Source of the DNA: Thermoanaerobaculia bacterium
Lineage (GTDB): Bacteria > Acidobacteriota > Thermoanaerobaculia > Gp7-AA8
DNA: 36,178 bases
NCBI GenBank assembly: GCA_023700825.1
Contig: JAMPYE010000003.1
Span: forward strand, 1 to 36,178
Direction of reading: 5' to 3'
The notes under the pieces are model-generated. The model did no database searches, was not told the DNA's origin, and saw nothing but the letters and a program-made list of their open reading frames with translations. Positions 7,201-15,088 of the stretch are shown piece by piece (within the stretch, counting starts at the first letter, position 1; each line of letters opens with the position of its first letter). Position numbers and translations under genes: made by a program.

Positions 7201-8945
7201 AGTTAGGCAGGTTGACAGGCTACGTTTCCGTGGTGCGGGCGCTTCTTTGCGCAGTAGTGGTGCTCGGTGTCGCGCTGCGAACGGAGGCCCAGGTGGACCG
7301 GGTCACCGGGAGATCATTCGCGACTCGCTCCGAGGTCATCGCGAAGCACGGGATGGCGGCCACCAGCCAGCCGCTCGCGACGCAGATCGCGATCGACATC
7401 CTGAAGAAGGGGGGCTCGGCGGTCGACGCTGCCATCGCAGCGAATGCGGCGCTCGGCCTCATGGAACCGACCGGCAGCGGCATCGGTGGCGATCTCTTCG
7501 CGATCGTGTGGGACGCGAAGAGCGGAAAGCTTCACGGACTCAACGCGTCGGGACGTTCCCCGAAGGCGCTCTCGTACGATCAGATGAAGGCCGAGCTCGA
7601 GAAACTGGGGCGCGGGACGATTCCGCCACACGGCGTGCTTCCGGTCTCCGTTCCCGGCGCCGTCGACGGCTGGTTCGAGCTGCATGCGAAGTTCGGCCGG
7701 CTGCCGATGAAGGACGTGCTCGCGCCGGCGATTGCCTACGCCGACGAGGGCTTTCCCGTCTCGGAGCTCATTGCCTACTACTGGCAACGAAGTGTGCCGG
7801 TGCTCTCGAAGCAGCCCGGGGGGTTCCGTGACACGTACTCGGTCAACGGAGCCGCGCCCGGCAAAGGCGACCTGTTCCGCAACCCCGATCTCGCGCGGGT
7901 GTACAGGCTTCTCGTCTCGAAGGGGCGCGACGGCTTCTATCGCGGCGAGACCGCGGAGCGCATCGACCGGTTTTTCCGCGAGAACGGCGGCTACCTCCGG
8001 CGCGAGGATCTCGAGGCGCACCGCTCGGAGTGGGTCGAGCCGGTAAGCGTCAACTATCGTGGCTACGACGTGTACGAGCTTCCGCCTAACACGCAGGGAA
8101 TCGCCGCGCTCCAGATGCTGCAGATCCTCGAGGCTTACGACCTTGCGTCGATGGGGTTCAACAGCCCCGAGGCGCTGCACCTGATGATCGAGGCGAAGAA
8201 GATCGCGTTCGAGGACAGGGCGCGTCATTACGCCGATCCCGACTTCTCGAGAATCCCGCTCGAAGGGCTCCTGTCCGACGAATACGCGGCGGAGAGGCGG
8301 AAGCTGATCGATCCGGCTCGCGCGCAGCGGCGTATCGCCTCGGGCAATCCGAAGATCGACGAGGGCGACACGATCTATCTCACGACGGCCGATCGCAACG
8401 GCAACATGGTTTCGCTCATCCAGAGCAACTATCGCGGGATGGGCTCGGGCATCGTCGTGCCGGGGCTGGGCTTCGGCTTCCAGGACCGCGGCGAGCTGTT
8501 CACGATGACGCCCGGGCACCCGAACGTCTACGCGCCTGGCAAGCGGCCGTTCCACACGATCATCCCGGCCTTCGTGACGAAGAACGGCGAGCCGTGGCTC
8601 AGCTTCGGACTGATGGGCGGCGCGATGCAGCCGCAGGGGCACGTGCAGATCGTCGTCAACCTGATCGACTTCGGGATGGGGCTTCAGGAGGCCGGTGACG
8701 CGGCGCGCTGGCAGCACGAGGGCTCCTCGGAACCGACTGGCGAAGAGATGACGGACGGTGGCTTCGTGTACGTCGAGTCAGGGGTGCCGTGGGAGGCCGT
8801 GCGTGCGCTGAAGGCGAAGGGGCACGACGTGCGCACCGACGTCGGCGGCTATGGCGGATACCAGGCGATCATGCGCGACGCGAAGCGCGGGGTGTACTTC
8901 GGGGCGTCGGAATCGCGGAAGGACGGACAGGCCGGCGGCTATTAG
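7197..8945 (+). CDS. ggt: Gamma-glutamyltransferase precursor
   Basis: Periplasmic Ntn-hydrolase that cleaves glutathione and other gamma-glutamyl compounds. It is made as a precursor that cuts itself into two subunits. The 582 residues begin with a signal peptide (hydrophobic 14-28, cleavage near TEA-Q). Family marks are the N-terminal GMAATSQPLAT, DAAIAANAALGLMEP and GSGIGGDLF, substrate-binding Arg120 in NASGRSP, and the autocleavage and nucleophile residue Thr392 in GDTIYLTTAD. The strictly conserved glycine-rich region follows with GFGFQDRG, PGKRPFHTIIP and the LMGGAMQPQGHVQ block. The ATG overlaps the preceding stop by four bases. Cleavage at Thr392 is inferred from the family. Confidence 0.95.
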   Translation: MKLGRLTGYVSVVRALLCAVVVLGVALRTEAQVDRVTGRSFATRSEVIAKHGMAATSQPLATQIAIDILKKGGSAVDAAIAANAALGLMEPTGSGIGGDLFAIVWDAKSGKLHGLNASGRSPKALSYDQMKAELEKLGRGTIPPHGVLPVSVPGAVDGWFELHAKFGRLPMKDVLAPAIAYADEGFPVSELIAYYWQRSVPVLSKQPGGFRDTYSVNGAAPGKGDLFRNPDLARVYRLLVSKGRDGFYRGETAERIDRFFRENGGYLRREDLEAHRSEWVEPVSVNYRGYDVYELPPNTQGIAALQMLQILEAYDLASMGFNSPEALHLMIEAKKIAFEDRARHYADPDFSRIPLEGLLSDEYAAERRKLIDPARAQRRIASGNPKIDEGDTIYLTTADRNGNMVSLIQSNYRGMGSGIVVPGLGFGFQDRGELFTMTPGHPNVYAPGKRPFHTIIPAFVTKNGEPWLSFGLMGGAMQPQGHVQIVVNLIDFGMGLQEAGDAARWQHEGSSEPTGEEMTDGGFVYVESGVPWEAVRALKAKGHDVRTDVGGYGGYQAIMRDAKRGVYFGASESRKDGQAGGY

Positions 8946-8954
8946 CCCAATCGA

Positions 8955-9063
8955 GAATTGAGAATCGGGAATTGAGAAATGGCGGTCATCGCGGGGAGTT
9001 GAATCGATGATCGAAAACGGAGAGGTTTCGGTCTCTCAATTCTCGATTCCCACTTCTCAATTC
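8955..9063. repeat. Imperfect inverted repeat built from four copies of GAATTGAGA
   Basis: Left arm 8955-8978 and right arm 9040-9063 are 24-base inverted repeats matching at 21 positions, with a 61-base centre. Each arm itself holds two copies of the unit GAATTGAGA(A): 8955-8964 and 8969-8978 forward, 9034-9042 and 9054-9063 reversed. It fills the gap between the convergent ggt and PAS-GGDEF-EAL genes, and the right arm runs over the latter's stop codon (9057-9059). It could fold as a long cruciform or RNA hairpin and may be a dispersed intergenic repeat; the two poly-T-poor ends make it a weak terminator. Confidence 0.7.
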
Positions 9064-11108
9064 AGTTTTTCGTCCTGCCGCGACATCAGCTCGTGGAGGT
9101 CCTCGACGGGGCGCGGTCTGCTGAACAGGAAGCCCTGCATCTGTTCGCACTGTTGCGAGCGGAGGAACTCCGACTGGCTCTCGGTCTCGACCCCTTCGGC
9201 GATCACCGTGAGGCGCAGCTTGTGCGCCATCGCGATCACCGCGCTGACGATGGCCGCGTCGTTCTCGTTCGTTTCGATGTCGCGCACGAACGACTGGTCG
9301 ATCTTGAGGCTGTCGATCGGGAAGCGGCGGAGGTAGCTCAGCGACGAGTAACCGGTGCCGAAGTCGTCGATCGAGATGCGAAGCCCCATCGCCTTGAGGT
9401 CGACGAGCATCTTGATCGCCATCTCCGGATTGCGCATCGCGTTGCTCTCCGTGATCTCGATCTCGAGGAACTCGGCGGGAAGGCCGGTCTTCTCCAGGAC
9501 GCGGGCGATGACCTGCGGCAGGTCCTTCTGATGGAATTGCCGCGGCGAGAGGTTGACGGCCACGCGCAGATCCCAGCCACGGTCGCGTCTCCAGGCGGCG
9601 GCTTCCGTGCACGCCTTCTCCAGGACCCATTCGCCGATCGGGATGATGAGCCCGACCTCCTCGGCGATCGGGATGAACGTGTTGGGAGGAACCAGCCCGC
9701 GCGTCGGGTGAAACCAGCGGATCAGCGCCTCCATGCAGAGCACGCGCCCGTTCGCCGAATCGATCTGCGGCTGGAAGTGGAGCCGGAGCTCGTCGCGCTG
9801 AAGCGCGCGGCGGAGGTCGTTCTCCAGCTCGAAGCGCTCGGCCGCGTGATCGCCGCTCGTCTGGCCGAAGAACTCGAAGGTGTTGCGCCCTGCGTCCTTG
9901 GCCCTGTACATCGCGACGTCGGCGTTCCTCAGGAGCGTCTCGGCGTCCTTGCCGTCGATGCCCGACATGGCGAGGCCCATGCTCGCGGTCATGAAGAACT
10001 CGCGCCCCTCGAGGAGGAAGGGCTCGGTGATCGAAGCAAGGAGCTTGCCGGCGATGTGGGCCGCGTCCTCGCGTGACTTGACGTGATGGAGGATGACGGT
10101 GAACTCGTCGCCGCCCAGGCGCGCGACCGTGTCGTACTCGCGCAGGCAATTCTGCAGCCGGTACGCGACCAGCTGAAGGAGCTGGTCGCCCACACGATGG
10201 CTCAGCGTGTCGTTGATCGCCTTGAAGTGGTCGAGATCGAGGAAGGCGACGCAGACGTGGCGGGTCAGGCGCCCCGCCTGGCTCAGGGCCACCTCGAGTC
10301 GCTCACGGAGAAGCGTGGGGTTCGGCAGCCCGGTGAGGGCGTCGTAGTTCGACTGGTACGCGATCTGTTCCTCGGCGAGGCGGCGGGCGGTGATGTCGAA
10401 CATCGTCCCTTCGACGAAGACGCGCTCGCCGTCGTCGATGAGCGCGAGATTCTGCAGCGCCCAGGCCGGCGTGCCGTCGGCCTTTCGCATGCAGACCTCG
10501 ATGCGGCTCTTCGTCCGTTCCTTCTTGAGCTCGCGGAAGAGCGTCTCGCGCTCTTGCGGCTCGAGGTAGGGGCTCGGGTCTCCGCTCTCGAGCAGGGCGC
10601 GCTGTGAGGGATACCCGAGCATCTGCGCGAACGAGTCGTTGCAGTCGAGGATCCGCCCCTCCAGATCGCAACGGTAGATTCCGGCGAGGTTGTGCTCGAA
10701 GAGCTGGCGGTAGCGGCTTGCGAGCGACCGATGATCGGCGCCCTCGGCCACTGGCGGGACTTCGCGGGCGGTCACGATGATCGAGCCGTCGATCCGCTCG
10801 CTGCCCAGGGCGAGCTCCACCCGCGCGGGCTGGCCGGGATGTGACGCCGTCAGCGTGATGCATCGTTCTGCGGCGCCGTCGGTCGAACGGCGTGCAAGCG
10901 CAAGTCTCTCGGCAGCGTCCTCTTCGAGAAAACGCTCCGCGAAGAAGGTGCCGTCGAGCGGCAGCCCAAGCAAGGCCGACGCCGGAGCGTTCGCAACAAG
11001 CACCGTTCCGTCCGTGCCCAGGACGAGCATCGGCACCGCCGCCGCCTCTACGAACTCCCGGTCGGCCTTCCGGCGGGTTCCACGCTGTTTTTCGGTTTCC
11101 GAGGCCAT
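9057..11108 (-). CDS. PAS-PAS-GGDEF-EAL cyclic-di-GMP turnover protein
   Basis: Soluble, probably bifunctional c-di-GMP enzyme of 683 residues. Parts: PAS-like domain (about 18-115), second PAS domain (about 130-245, with the FEHNLAGIYR and NDSFAQMLGY signatures), GGDEF domain (about 255-415) and EAL domain (about 430-675). The cyclase loop is GGDEF (332-336) with an intact RxxD inhibitory site, Arg323 to Asp326. The phosphodiesterase domain keeps EAL (460-462), NLSPRQF and DDFGTGYSS with Asp581 and Asp582. Both activities are therefore plausible. I chose ATG 11108 because a -10-like TACACT sits just 9 bases upstream and no ribosome site is visible, which suggests a near-leaderless mRNA. Upstream GTG 11219 would add 37 residues of unlikely sequence. 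No membrane segment is seen. Confidence 0.93.
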   Translation of the reverse strand: MASETEKQRGTRRKADREFVEAAAVPMLVLGTDGTVLVANAPASALLGLPLDGTFFAERFLEEDAAERLALARRSTDGAAERCITLTASHPGQPARVELALGSERIDGSIIVTAREVPPVAEGADHRSLASRYRQLFEHNLAGIYRCDLEGRILDCNDSFAQMLGYPSQRALLESGDPSPYLEPQERETLFRELKKERTKSRIEVCMRKADGTPAWALQNLALIDDGERVFVEGTMFDITARRLAEEQIAYQSNYDALTGLPNPTLLRERLEVALSQAGRLTRHVCVAFLDLDHFKAINDTLSHRVGDQLLQLVAYRLQNCLREYDTVARLGGDEFTVILHHVKSREDAAHIAGKLLASITEPFLLEGREFFMTASMGLAMSGIDGKDAETLLRNADVAMYRAKDAGRNTFEFFGQTSGDHAAERFELENDLRRALQRDELRLHFQPQIDSANGRVLCMEALIRWFHPTRGLVPPNTFIPIAEEVGLIIPIGEWVLEKACTEAAAWRRDRGWDLRVAVNLSPRQFHQKDLPQVIARVLEKTGLPAEFLEIEITESNAMRNPEMAIKMLVDLKAMGLRISIDDFGTGYSSLSYLRRFPIDSLKIDQSFVRDIETNENDAAIVSAVIAMAHKLRLTVIAEGVETESQSEFLRSQQCEQMQGFLFSRPRPVEDLHELMSRQDEKLN

Positions 11109-11117
11109 CAGTTCTGC

Positions 11118-11123
11118 AGTGTA
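11118..11123 (-). promoter_or_regulatory. Candidate -10 element giving a near-leaderless transcript of the PAS-GGDEF-EAL gene
   Basis: On the minus strand TACACT ends 9 bases before ATG 11108, so transcription would begin about 2-3 bases ahead of the start codon. No Shine-Dalgarno lies in between. A CCGGCA 17 bases upstream is a poor -35. Confidence 0.4.
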
Positions 11124-11207
11124 AAGCTTACCGCGCCTTTTGCCGGAATCGTTGTGACTCGCGACACCTTTACCGACCTGGCAACCACGCCCGATGCGCG
11201 CATCGTC

Positions 11208-11236
11208 TTGACTCGCCACTGAATACGAAGTAATGG
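11208..11236 (+). promoter_or_regulatory. Candidate sigma-70-type promoter for the gene at 11274
   Basis: TTGACT (11208-11213, five of six -35 bases) and TAATGG (11231-11236, weak -10) are separated by 17 bases in the gap between two divergent genes. The leader would be about 30 bases and includes AGGGAG before ATG 11274. Confidence 0.35.
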
Positions 11237-11273
11237 TGCGATCGTTTCAACGACCCAACCAAAGGGAGTAGAC

Positions 11274-11798
11274 ATGGTTTCGATCGAATGGCCGGCCCGC
11301 CGCATCCTCAAAGAGCTCTGCAGCCCGGAGCGACGTCGCGACATCCTCCTCGCGTTCTGGACGCGAGGAGACCAGACGAGCCGGCGAATGGCGCAGGCGC
11401 AGCTCGCGAAGAGCCTCCACTTCCGCGACGAGACGATGAAAAAGCTCCCGGCCGGGAAGAAGGCCGAGTTGCTCGCGGCTCGACTCGCGTCGACCGAGTT
11501 CGAGCCACACTTCGAGGCCGCGTTGCTGACGTTTCACGTCCTCGAGCGCGGCGAGTTGATGGGCGCGTTCCTCGACGCGTGGGGAATCCGGCACAAGGAG
11601 GGCTCGATCGAGGACGACGAGTACACCGTGCCGAGCCGCGAGAAAGTCGAGTCGGCGGTCGCCGAGCTGGGCGAGCGATTCGCCAAGGACGACGTCCTGC
11701 TCTACGTCGCTACGGCAGGGCTCGTCATGGGGCAGGGGATGCCCGAGTGGCGCGAGTCGACGTGGCCCGTCGTCGACGCGAACGTCTCCGCGTCGTGA
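11274..11798 (+). CDS. Soluble protein of unknown function
   Basis: A 174-residue protein I cannot assign. AGGGAG lies 6 bases before ATG 11274, so the start is well supported. There is no signal peptide or membrane helix. The sequence looks mainly helical, with an N-terminal half rich in Arg, Lys and Ala (RRILKELCSPERRRDILLAFW) and a C-terminal half containing the stretch FLDAWGIRHKEGSIEDDEY, then a helix-like ERFAKDDVLLYVATAGLVMGQG. No catalytic motif stands out. It is divergent from the PAS-GGDEF-EAL gene, with which it shares a 165-base intergenic region, and convergent with fdhD, with a gap of 19 bases and no clear terminator between them. Confidence 0.75.
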   Translation: MVSIEWPARRILKELCSPERRRDILLAFWTRGDQTSRRMAQAQLAKSLHFRDETMKKLPAGKKAELLAARLASTEFEPHFEAALLTFHVLERGELMGAFLDAWGIRHKEGSIEDDEYTVPSREKVESAVAELGERFAKDDVLLYVATAGLVMGQGMPEWRESTWPVVDANVSAS

Positions 11799-11817
11799 GC
11801 TCCGGTTCCGCCGCGGC

Positions 11818-12663
11818 TCAGAGGATGCGCTCTTCGCCCGAGTAGACGTTCATCTGCTCGTCGCGCAGAAAGCCGACGAGTGTCATGCCGAACTCGCGTG
11901 CCAGGTCGATCGCGAGGCTCGACGGCGCTCCGATCGCGGCCAGGATCGAGCAGCTCGCGGCCAGCGATTTCTGCACCAGCTCGAATCCTGCGCGGCCGCT
12001 GACGAGGATGATCCGGTCGCGGAGCGGAGTCGCCCCGGCAATGAACTGGTTTCCGATGATCTTGTCCAGCGCGTTGTGGCGCCCCACGTCCTCGCGACTC
12101 TCGAGAAGCCGCCCCTCGCTGTCGAAAAGCGCCGTCGCGTGAATGCCTCCGGTCGAGGCGAACACCTCCTGCGACGCCCCGAGCGCCGACGGAAGGGAGT
12201 GGAGGACGTTAGCGGGGACCCGCGGCCCCTTCTCGAGGGTCGGCTTTACCGCGAGGTGCACTGCCTCGATCGAGGTCTTGCCGCATACGCCGCAGCTCGA
12301 CGCCGTATAGATGTGGCGCTCGAGCCTTCGGTAGTCGACTTCGACTCCGTCTGCCAGGTCGACACGAACGACGTTCCTGGTCTCGTTCGGCCCCGCTCCG
12401 GGGCCGCAATGGCGGATGTCCCTGACGTCCGAGGCCTTCGCGATGATCCCTTCGGTGAAGAGAAAACCGGCGGCGAGCTCGAAGTCGTCGCCGGGCGTGC
12501 GCATCGTGATCGAGATTGTCCTGTGGGAGAAGCGTCCGCTTGCCCACGACCCAAGCTGGATCTCGAGCGGCTCCTCGATCGCGACCATGTCGCTCGCGGT
12601 CGAGGGGTTCCGCCCACGGGCGAGCCGTGTCCGGGAGATCTCCAAAGCCCGTGGATTGGTCAT
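11818..12663 (-). CDS. fdhD: Formate dehydrogenase accessory sulfurtransferase FdhD
   Basis: FdhD carries sulfur from the IscS desulfurase to the bis-MGD molybdenum cofactor of formate dehydrogenase. The 281-residue product has the sulfur-relay motif Cys124-Gly-Val-Cys127 (SSCGVCGK), the TGGIHATALFD block and the REDVGRHNALDKIIG signature. ATG 12663 is preferred over upstream codons because the protein then begins near the usual family position, and a TACAAT -10-like element lies 10 bases upstream. No ribosome site is visible, which suggests a near-leaderless mRNA. The formate dehydrogenase itself is not in the window; with moaA, the gene implies a molybdenum or tungsten enzyme elsewhere in the genome. 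Confidence 0.95.
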   Translation of the reverse strand: MTNPRALEISRTRLARGRNPSTASDMVAIEEPLEIQLGSWASGRFSHRTISITMRTPGDDFELAAGFLFTEGIIAKASDVRDIRHCGPGAGPNETRNVVRVDLADGVEVDYRRLERHIYTASSCGVCGKTSIEAVHLAVKPTLEKGPRVPANVLHSLPSALGASQEVFASTGGIHATALFDSEGRLLESREDVGRHNALDKIIGNQFIAGATPLRDRIILVSGRAGFELVQKSLAASCSILAAIGAPSSLAIDLAREFGMTLVGFLRDEQMNVYSGEERIL

Positions 12664-12673
12664 GTTGGCGCAG

Positions 12674-12679
12674 ATTGTA
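12674..12679 (-). promoter_or_regulatory. Candidate -10 element giving a near-leaderless fdhD transcript
   Basis: TACAAT on the minus strand (one mismatch from TATAAT) ends 10 bases before the fdhD ATG. The start of transcription would fall about 3-4 bases ahead of the codon. There is no good -35 and no Shine-Dalgarno. Confidence 0.42.
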
Positions 12680-12726
12680 ACGCCCGGCAGCGGGAGGGCC
12701 GTCGGGAACAAGTGCGGGGATGGATG

Positions 12727-12780
12727 CAATTTAGCTCGAAATCTACCAAAACTGAGTCCTCTATTGTGGACACTAAATTG
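12727..12780. repeat. 8-bp inverted repeat in the AT-richer fdhD / transglycosylase intergenic region
   Basis: CAATTTAG (12727-12734) and CTAAATTG (12773-12780) are exact inverted copies 38 bases apart; the centre holds a smaller GTCC/GGAC pair. This is the most AT-rich part of the 206-base gap between two divergent genes, so it may hold an operator or promoter. The rest of the gap shows only a weak GGGA/TCCC hairpin (12822-12836). Confidence 0.35.
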
Positions 12781-12869
12781 AAATACGGTCCGGAGGGGGG
12801 TGGTTGTCGGGCGCTCAAAGAGGGAAGACTGCTCCCGAAACCAAGACAGATGGAGAACGAAACAAACCT

Positions 12870-13637
12870 ATGACGACCAGCCTGCTCATCGACGACGTGC
12901 GAGTGATCTGCGCTTGCCAGCGCGGAACTCACGAGACCTCGCCGACGCTGTCTCGCCTGGCCGCCCGCGCGAATGGGGCCTTGCCGCTCGCGCTTTCGCT
13001 TTGCCTGGCGATCACCAGCCTCGGATTCACGAAGTGGATTCCCGCCTCGGACCATCCCGCGGTCGCAGGTCTGCCGGAGGCCGATGCCTCCGACGACCGC
13101 GCCCTGACCGGCCCCCCGGCCGAGCTTCGAACGGACGACAACGTCGTCAACCGCGAACAGCTCGATGCGGCGCGCCGCAGCTACTTTCACCGCCATGTGC
13201 CTTTTGGCGCGCTCATCTATCGCGAAGCGGTTCGCAACGGGCTCGAGCCTGAGCTGGTTGCGGCCATCGTCCGCGCGGAGTCGAACTTCCGGCCGGTTGC
13301 CGTCTCTGAGAAGAGCGCTACAGGCCTGATGCAGCTGATTCCCTCGACCGGCAAGGAACACGGGGTCGAGGATCTGACTGATCCGCAGGCGAACGTTCGC
13401 GCCGGAGTGAAGTACCTTCGCCGGTTGAACGACCAGTACGGCGGAAACCTCTCCCTGACGCTCGCGGCGTACAACGCGGGCGAGGGGGCCGTTCGCAAGT
13501 ACGACGGGGTTCCTCCGTACCGCGAGACGCAGCAATACGTGCGTCGCGTTTCCAGCTATCGCCGGGCGTTCCGGCAGGCCGTGGCCTATCAGGCCGTGTA
13601 CGGCGAGGCCCCTGAGGGCCATCCGGCACAAAGGTGA
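12870..13637 (+). CDS. Membrane-anchored lytic transglycosylase (SLT domain)
   Basis: Peptidoglycan-cleaving enzyme that forms 1,6-anhydro-muropeptides in the periplasm. The 255 residues have a cytoplasmic N-terminus of about 35 residues, one hydrophobic segment (about 37-53) that should anchor it, an acidic linker, and a C-terminal SLT domain (about 115-235). Catalytic Glu137 lies in RAESNF. SATGLMQLIPST, the tandem LTDPQANVRAG motif and LAAYNAGEGAV are classic for the family. ATG 12870 is chosen because it precedes the anchor; an in-frame TTG at 12804 would add 22 residues. GGAG is 14 bases upstream, so the ribosome site is weak. A hairpin follows the gene before ccmA. Confidence 0.9.
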   Translation: MTTSLLIDDVRVICACQRGTHETSPTLSRLAARANGALPLALSLCLAITSLGFTKWIPASDHPAVAGLPEADASDDRALTGPPAELRTDDNVVNREQLDAARRSYFHRHVPFGALIYREAVRNGLEPELVAAIVRAESNFRPVAVSEKSATGLMQLIPSTGKEHGVEDLTDPQANVRAGVKYLRRLNDQYGGNLSLTLAAYNAGEGAVRKYDGVPPYRETQQYVRRVSSYRRAFRQAVAYQAVYGEAPEGHPAQR

Positions 13638-13644
13638 CGGATCG

Positions 13645-13670
13645 CACCCTTGCGAATCTCGCGAAGGGTG
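13645..13670 (+). terminator. Hairpin between the transglycosylase gene and ccmA, lacking a T-run
   Basis: CACCCTT+GCGA (13645-13655) pairs with TCGC+AAGGGTG (13659-13670) around a 3-base loop, with one bulged G: 11 base pairs in all. It starts 7 bases after the transglycosylase stop. No T-run follows, so intrinsic termination is doubtful. The right arm ends on the GTG proposed as the ccmA start, so it could instead affect ccmA translation. Confidence 0.45.
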
Positions 13671-14426
13671 AGAGAATGTGCCGGCTTGAGCGGACCGAGT
13701 ACCCCGCAATCCTCCCCTTCCCACGCTGTCGACGTGCGCGGAGTCTCGCGCAGGTACGGCCGCCGGTGGGCTCTCATCGACGTGTCGTTCACGGTGCCTC
13801 ACGGCAAGGTCGTGATGGTTGCCGGGAGGAACGGCTCGGGTAAGTCGACGCTGTTGCGCGTGCTTTCCACCGCGATCCGGCCGGATCTGGGTACCGCGAA
13901 GATCGAAGGCTTCGACCTCAAGCACGAGCGCGACGACGTCCGCCGGAAAGTCGCGATCCTTGGACATGCGTCGTACACCTACGACGAGCTGAGCGCCATC
14001 GAGAACCTTCAGCTGATGGCGCGGCTCGTCGGAGTCGACTCGAGCCGCGAGGCGATGCTGCACCTGCTCAACCAGGTCGGCCTCGCAGAGCGCGCCGAGG
14101 ACTCGATCAACACGTTCTCGGCCGGAATGCGCAAGCGGATCTCGCTCGCGCGGGTGCTGTTGCAGAAAGCGACGGTGGTGATGCTCGACGAGCCGTACGG
14201 TCAGCTCGATCCTCCCGGATTCCGGTTCATCGACGGGATGGTGCGGCATCTCCGCGACGAGGGTGTGACGCTGCTGATGGCGACCCATCAGCTCGAGCGG
14301 GCCTCGGCGCTCTGCGACCTCGGCATCGTGCTCGATCGTGGACGCCTGACCTGGGAAGGAGCGGCGAAGGACCTTCCCAGCGAGGGAGGGCTCGAGCCCG
14401 CGGGCACCCCGGAGGGCGGCCCATGA
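13668..14426 (+). CDS. ccmA: Haem exporter ATP-binding protein CcmA
   Basis: ATPase subunit of the CcmABCD complex that releases haem-loaded CcmE during cytochrome c maturation (system I). Visible ABC motifs are Walker A GRNGSGKST, the Q-loop region, signature FSAGMRKR, Walker B VVMLDEP and switch His in ATHQ. The start is uncertain: GTG 13668 gives 252 residues, TTG 13650 would add six, and neither has a good ribosome site; the ABC fold itself begins near the AVDVRGVSRRYG stretch. It heads the operon and overlaps ccmB by four bases. The position in a full ccm set separates it from other ABC ATPases. Confidence 0.92.
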   Translation: MRECAGLSGPSTPQSSPSHAVDVRGVSRRYGRRWALIDVSFTVPHGKVVMVAGRNGSGKSTLLRVLSTAIRPDLGTAKIEGFDLKHERDDVRRKVAILGHASYTYDELSAIENLQLMARLVGVDSSREAMLHLLNQVGLAERAEDSINTFSAGMRKRISLARVLLQKATVVMLDEPYGQLDPPGFRFIDGMVRHLRDEGVTLLMATHQLERASALCDLGIVLDRGRLTWEGAAKDLPSEGGLEPAGTPEGGP

Positions 14427-15088
14427 GGCAACTCATTGCCGCGCTCCGCAAGGAGATGTTGCTGCAGTGGAGGACCCGGGCGCAGATTCTCGCCATTTTC
14501 GTCTTCGGCGCGACGTCACTGCTGCTGTTCAGTTTCGCCGTGGGGCCGAATTCCACGGCGCTTCGCCTGCACGCTGCCGGGTTCCTCTGGCTCGCCCTTC
14601 TGCTCTCCTCGACGCTTGCGCTGGCCGAGAGCTTCCAGCTCGAAACCGAGCAAAAGGGGCTCGAGGGGCTGCTGCTGCTGCCCGCGAGCGCCAGGGCGAT
14701 GTACTACGCCAAGGCGATCGCCAATGCGTTCCAGCTATCGATCCTCGGCATCGCGCTGGTGCCGGTGATGGTCGTGCTCTACGACGTGAGCATCGAAAAC
14801 CTGTTCGGGGTGTTCGGGGTCATCGTGCTGGGCGCCGCGGGGCTTTCGGCCCCGGGAACGATTTACTCCGCCATGGCCTCGCAGGCGAGGGCGAAACAAA
14901 CCCTGCTCCCGCTGCTGTTGTTCCCGCTGGTCGTACCGGTCCTGCTCGCGTCGGTCAAGGCGACCTCGCTTCTCATCGCCGGTGACCCGATGGGCCAGCT
15001 CAAGTCATGGGTGACACTAGTCACAAGTTTCGATCTCATCTACTGGTCACTATGCGGCCTGGTATTTGGTCGCGTCGTGGAGGATTGA
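14423..15088 (+). CDS. ccmB: Haem exporter membrane protein CcmB
   Basis: Permease partner of CcmA in the inner membrane. The 221-residue length and about six hydrophobic helices fit the family, as do the N-terminal RKEMLLQWRTR, the FLWLALLLSSTLALAESF stretch, the EGLLLLPAS motif and the late LLPLLLFPLVVPVLLASV helix. ATG 14423 overlaps the ccmA stop (ATGA), implying coupled translation, with GGAGGGCGG just upstream. The downstream gene starts directly after the stop. Confidence 0.95.
   Translation: MRQLIAALRKEMLLQWRTRAQILAIFVFGATSLLLFSFAVGPNSTALRLHAAGFLWLALLLSSTLALAESFQLETEQKGLEGLLLLPASARAMYYAKAIANAFQLSILGIALVPVMVVLYDVSIENLFGVFGVIVLGAAGLSAPGTIYSAMASQARAKQTLLPLLLFPLVVPVLLASVKATSLLIAGDPMGQLKSWVTLVTSFDLIYWSLCGLVFGRVVED

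Noticed and set aside
11799..11817. Bidirectional terminator between the gene at 11274 and fdhD
   Set aside because: The 19-base gap is GC-rich but forms no adequate stem and has no T-run on either strand.
12664..12869. Possible c-di-GMP or other riboswitch before the transglycosylase gene
   Set aside because: Suspected because two c-di-GMP enzymes are nearby, but the conserved GEMM core elements are not present and only short, weak stems can be drawn.
13676..13678. ATG near the ccmA start
   Set aside because: It is out of frame with the ABC-ATPase and leads to a short, meaningless product.
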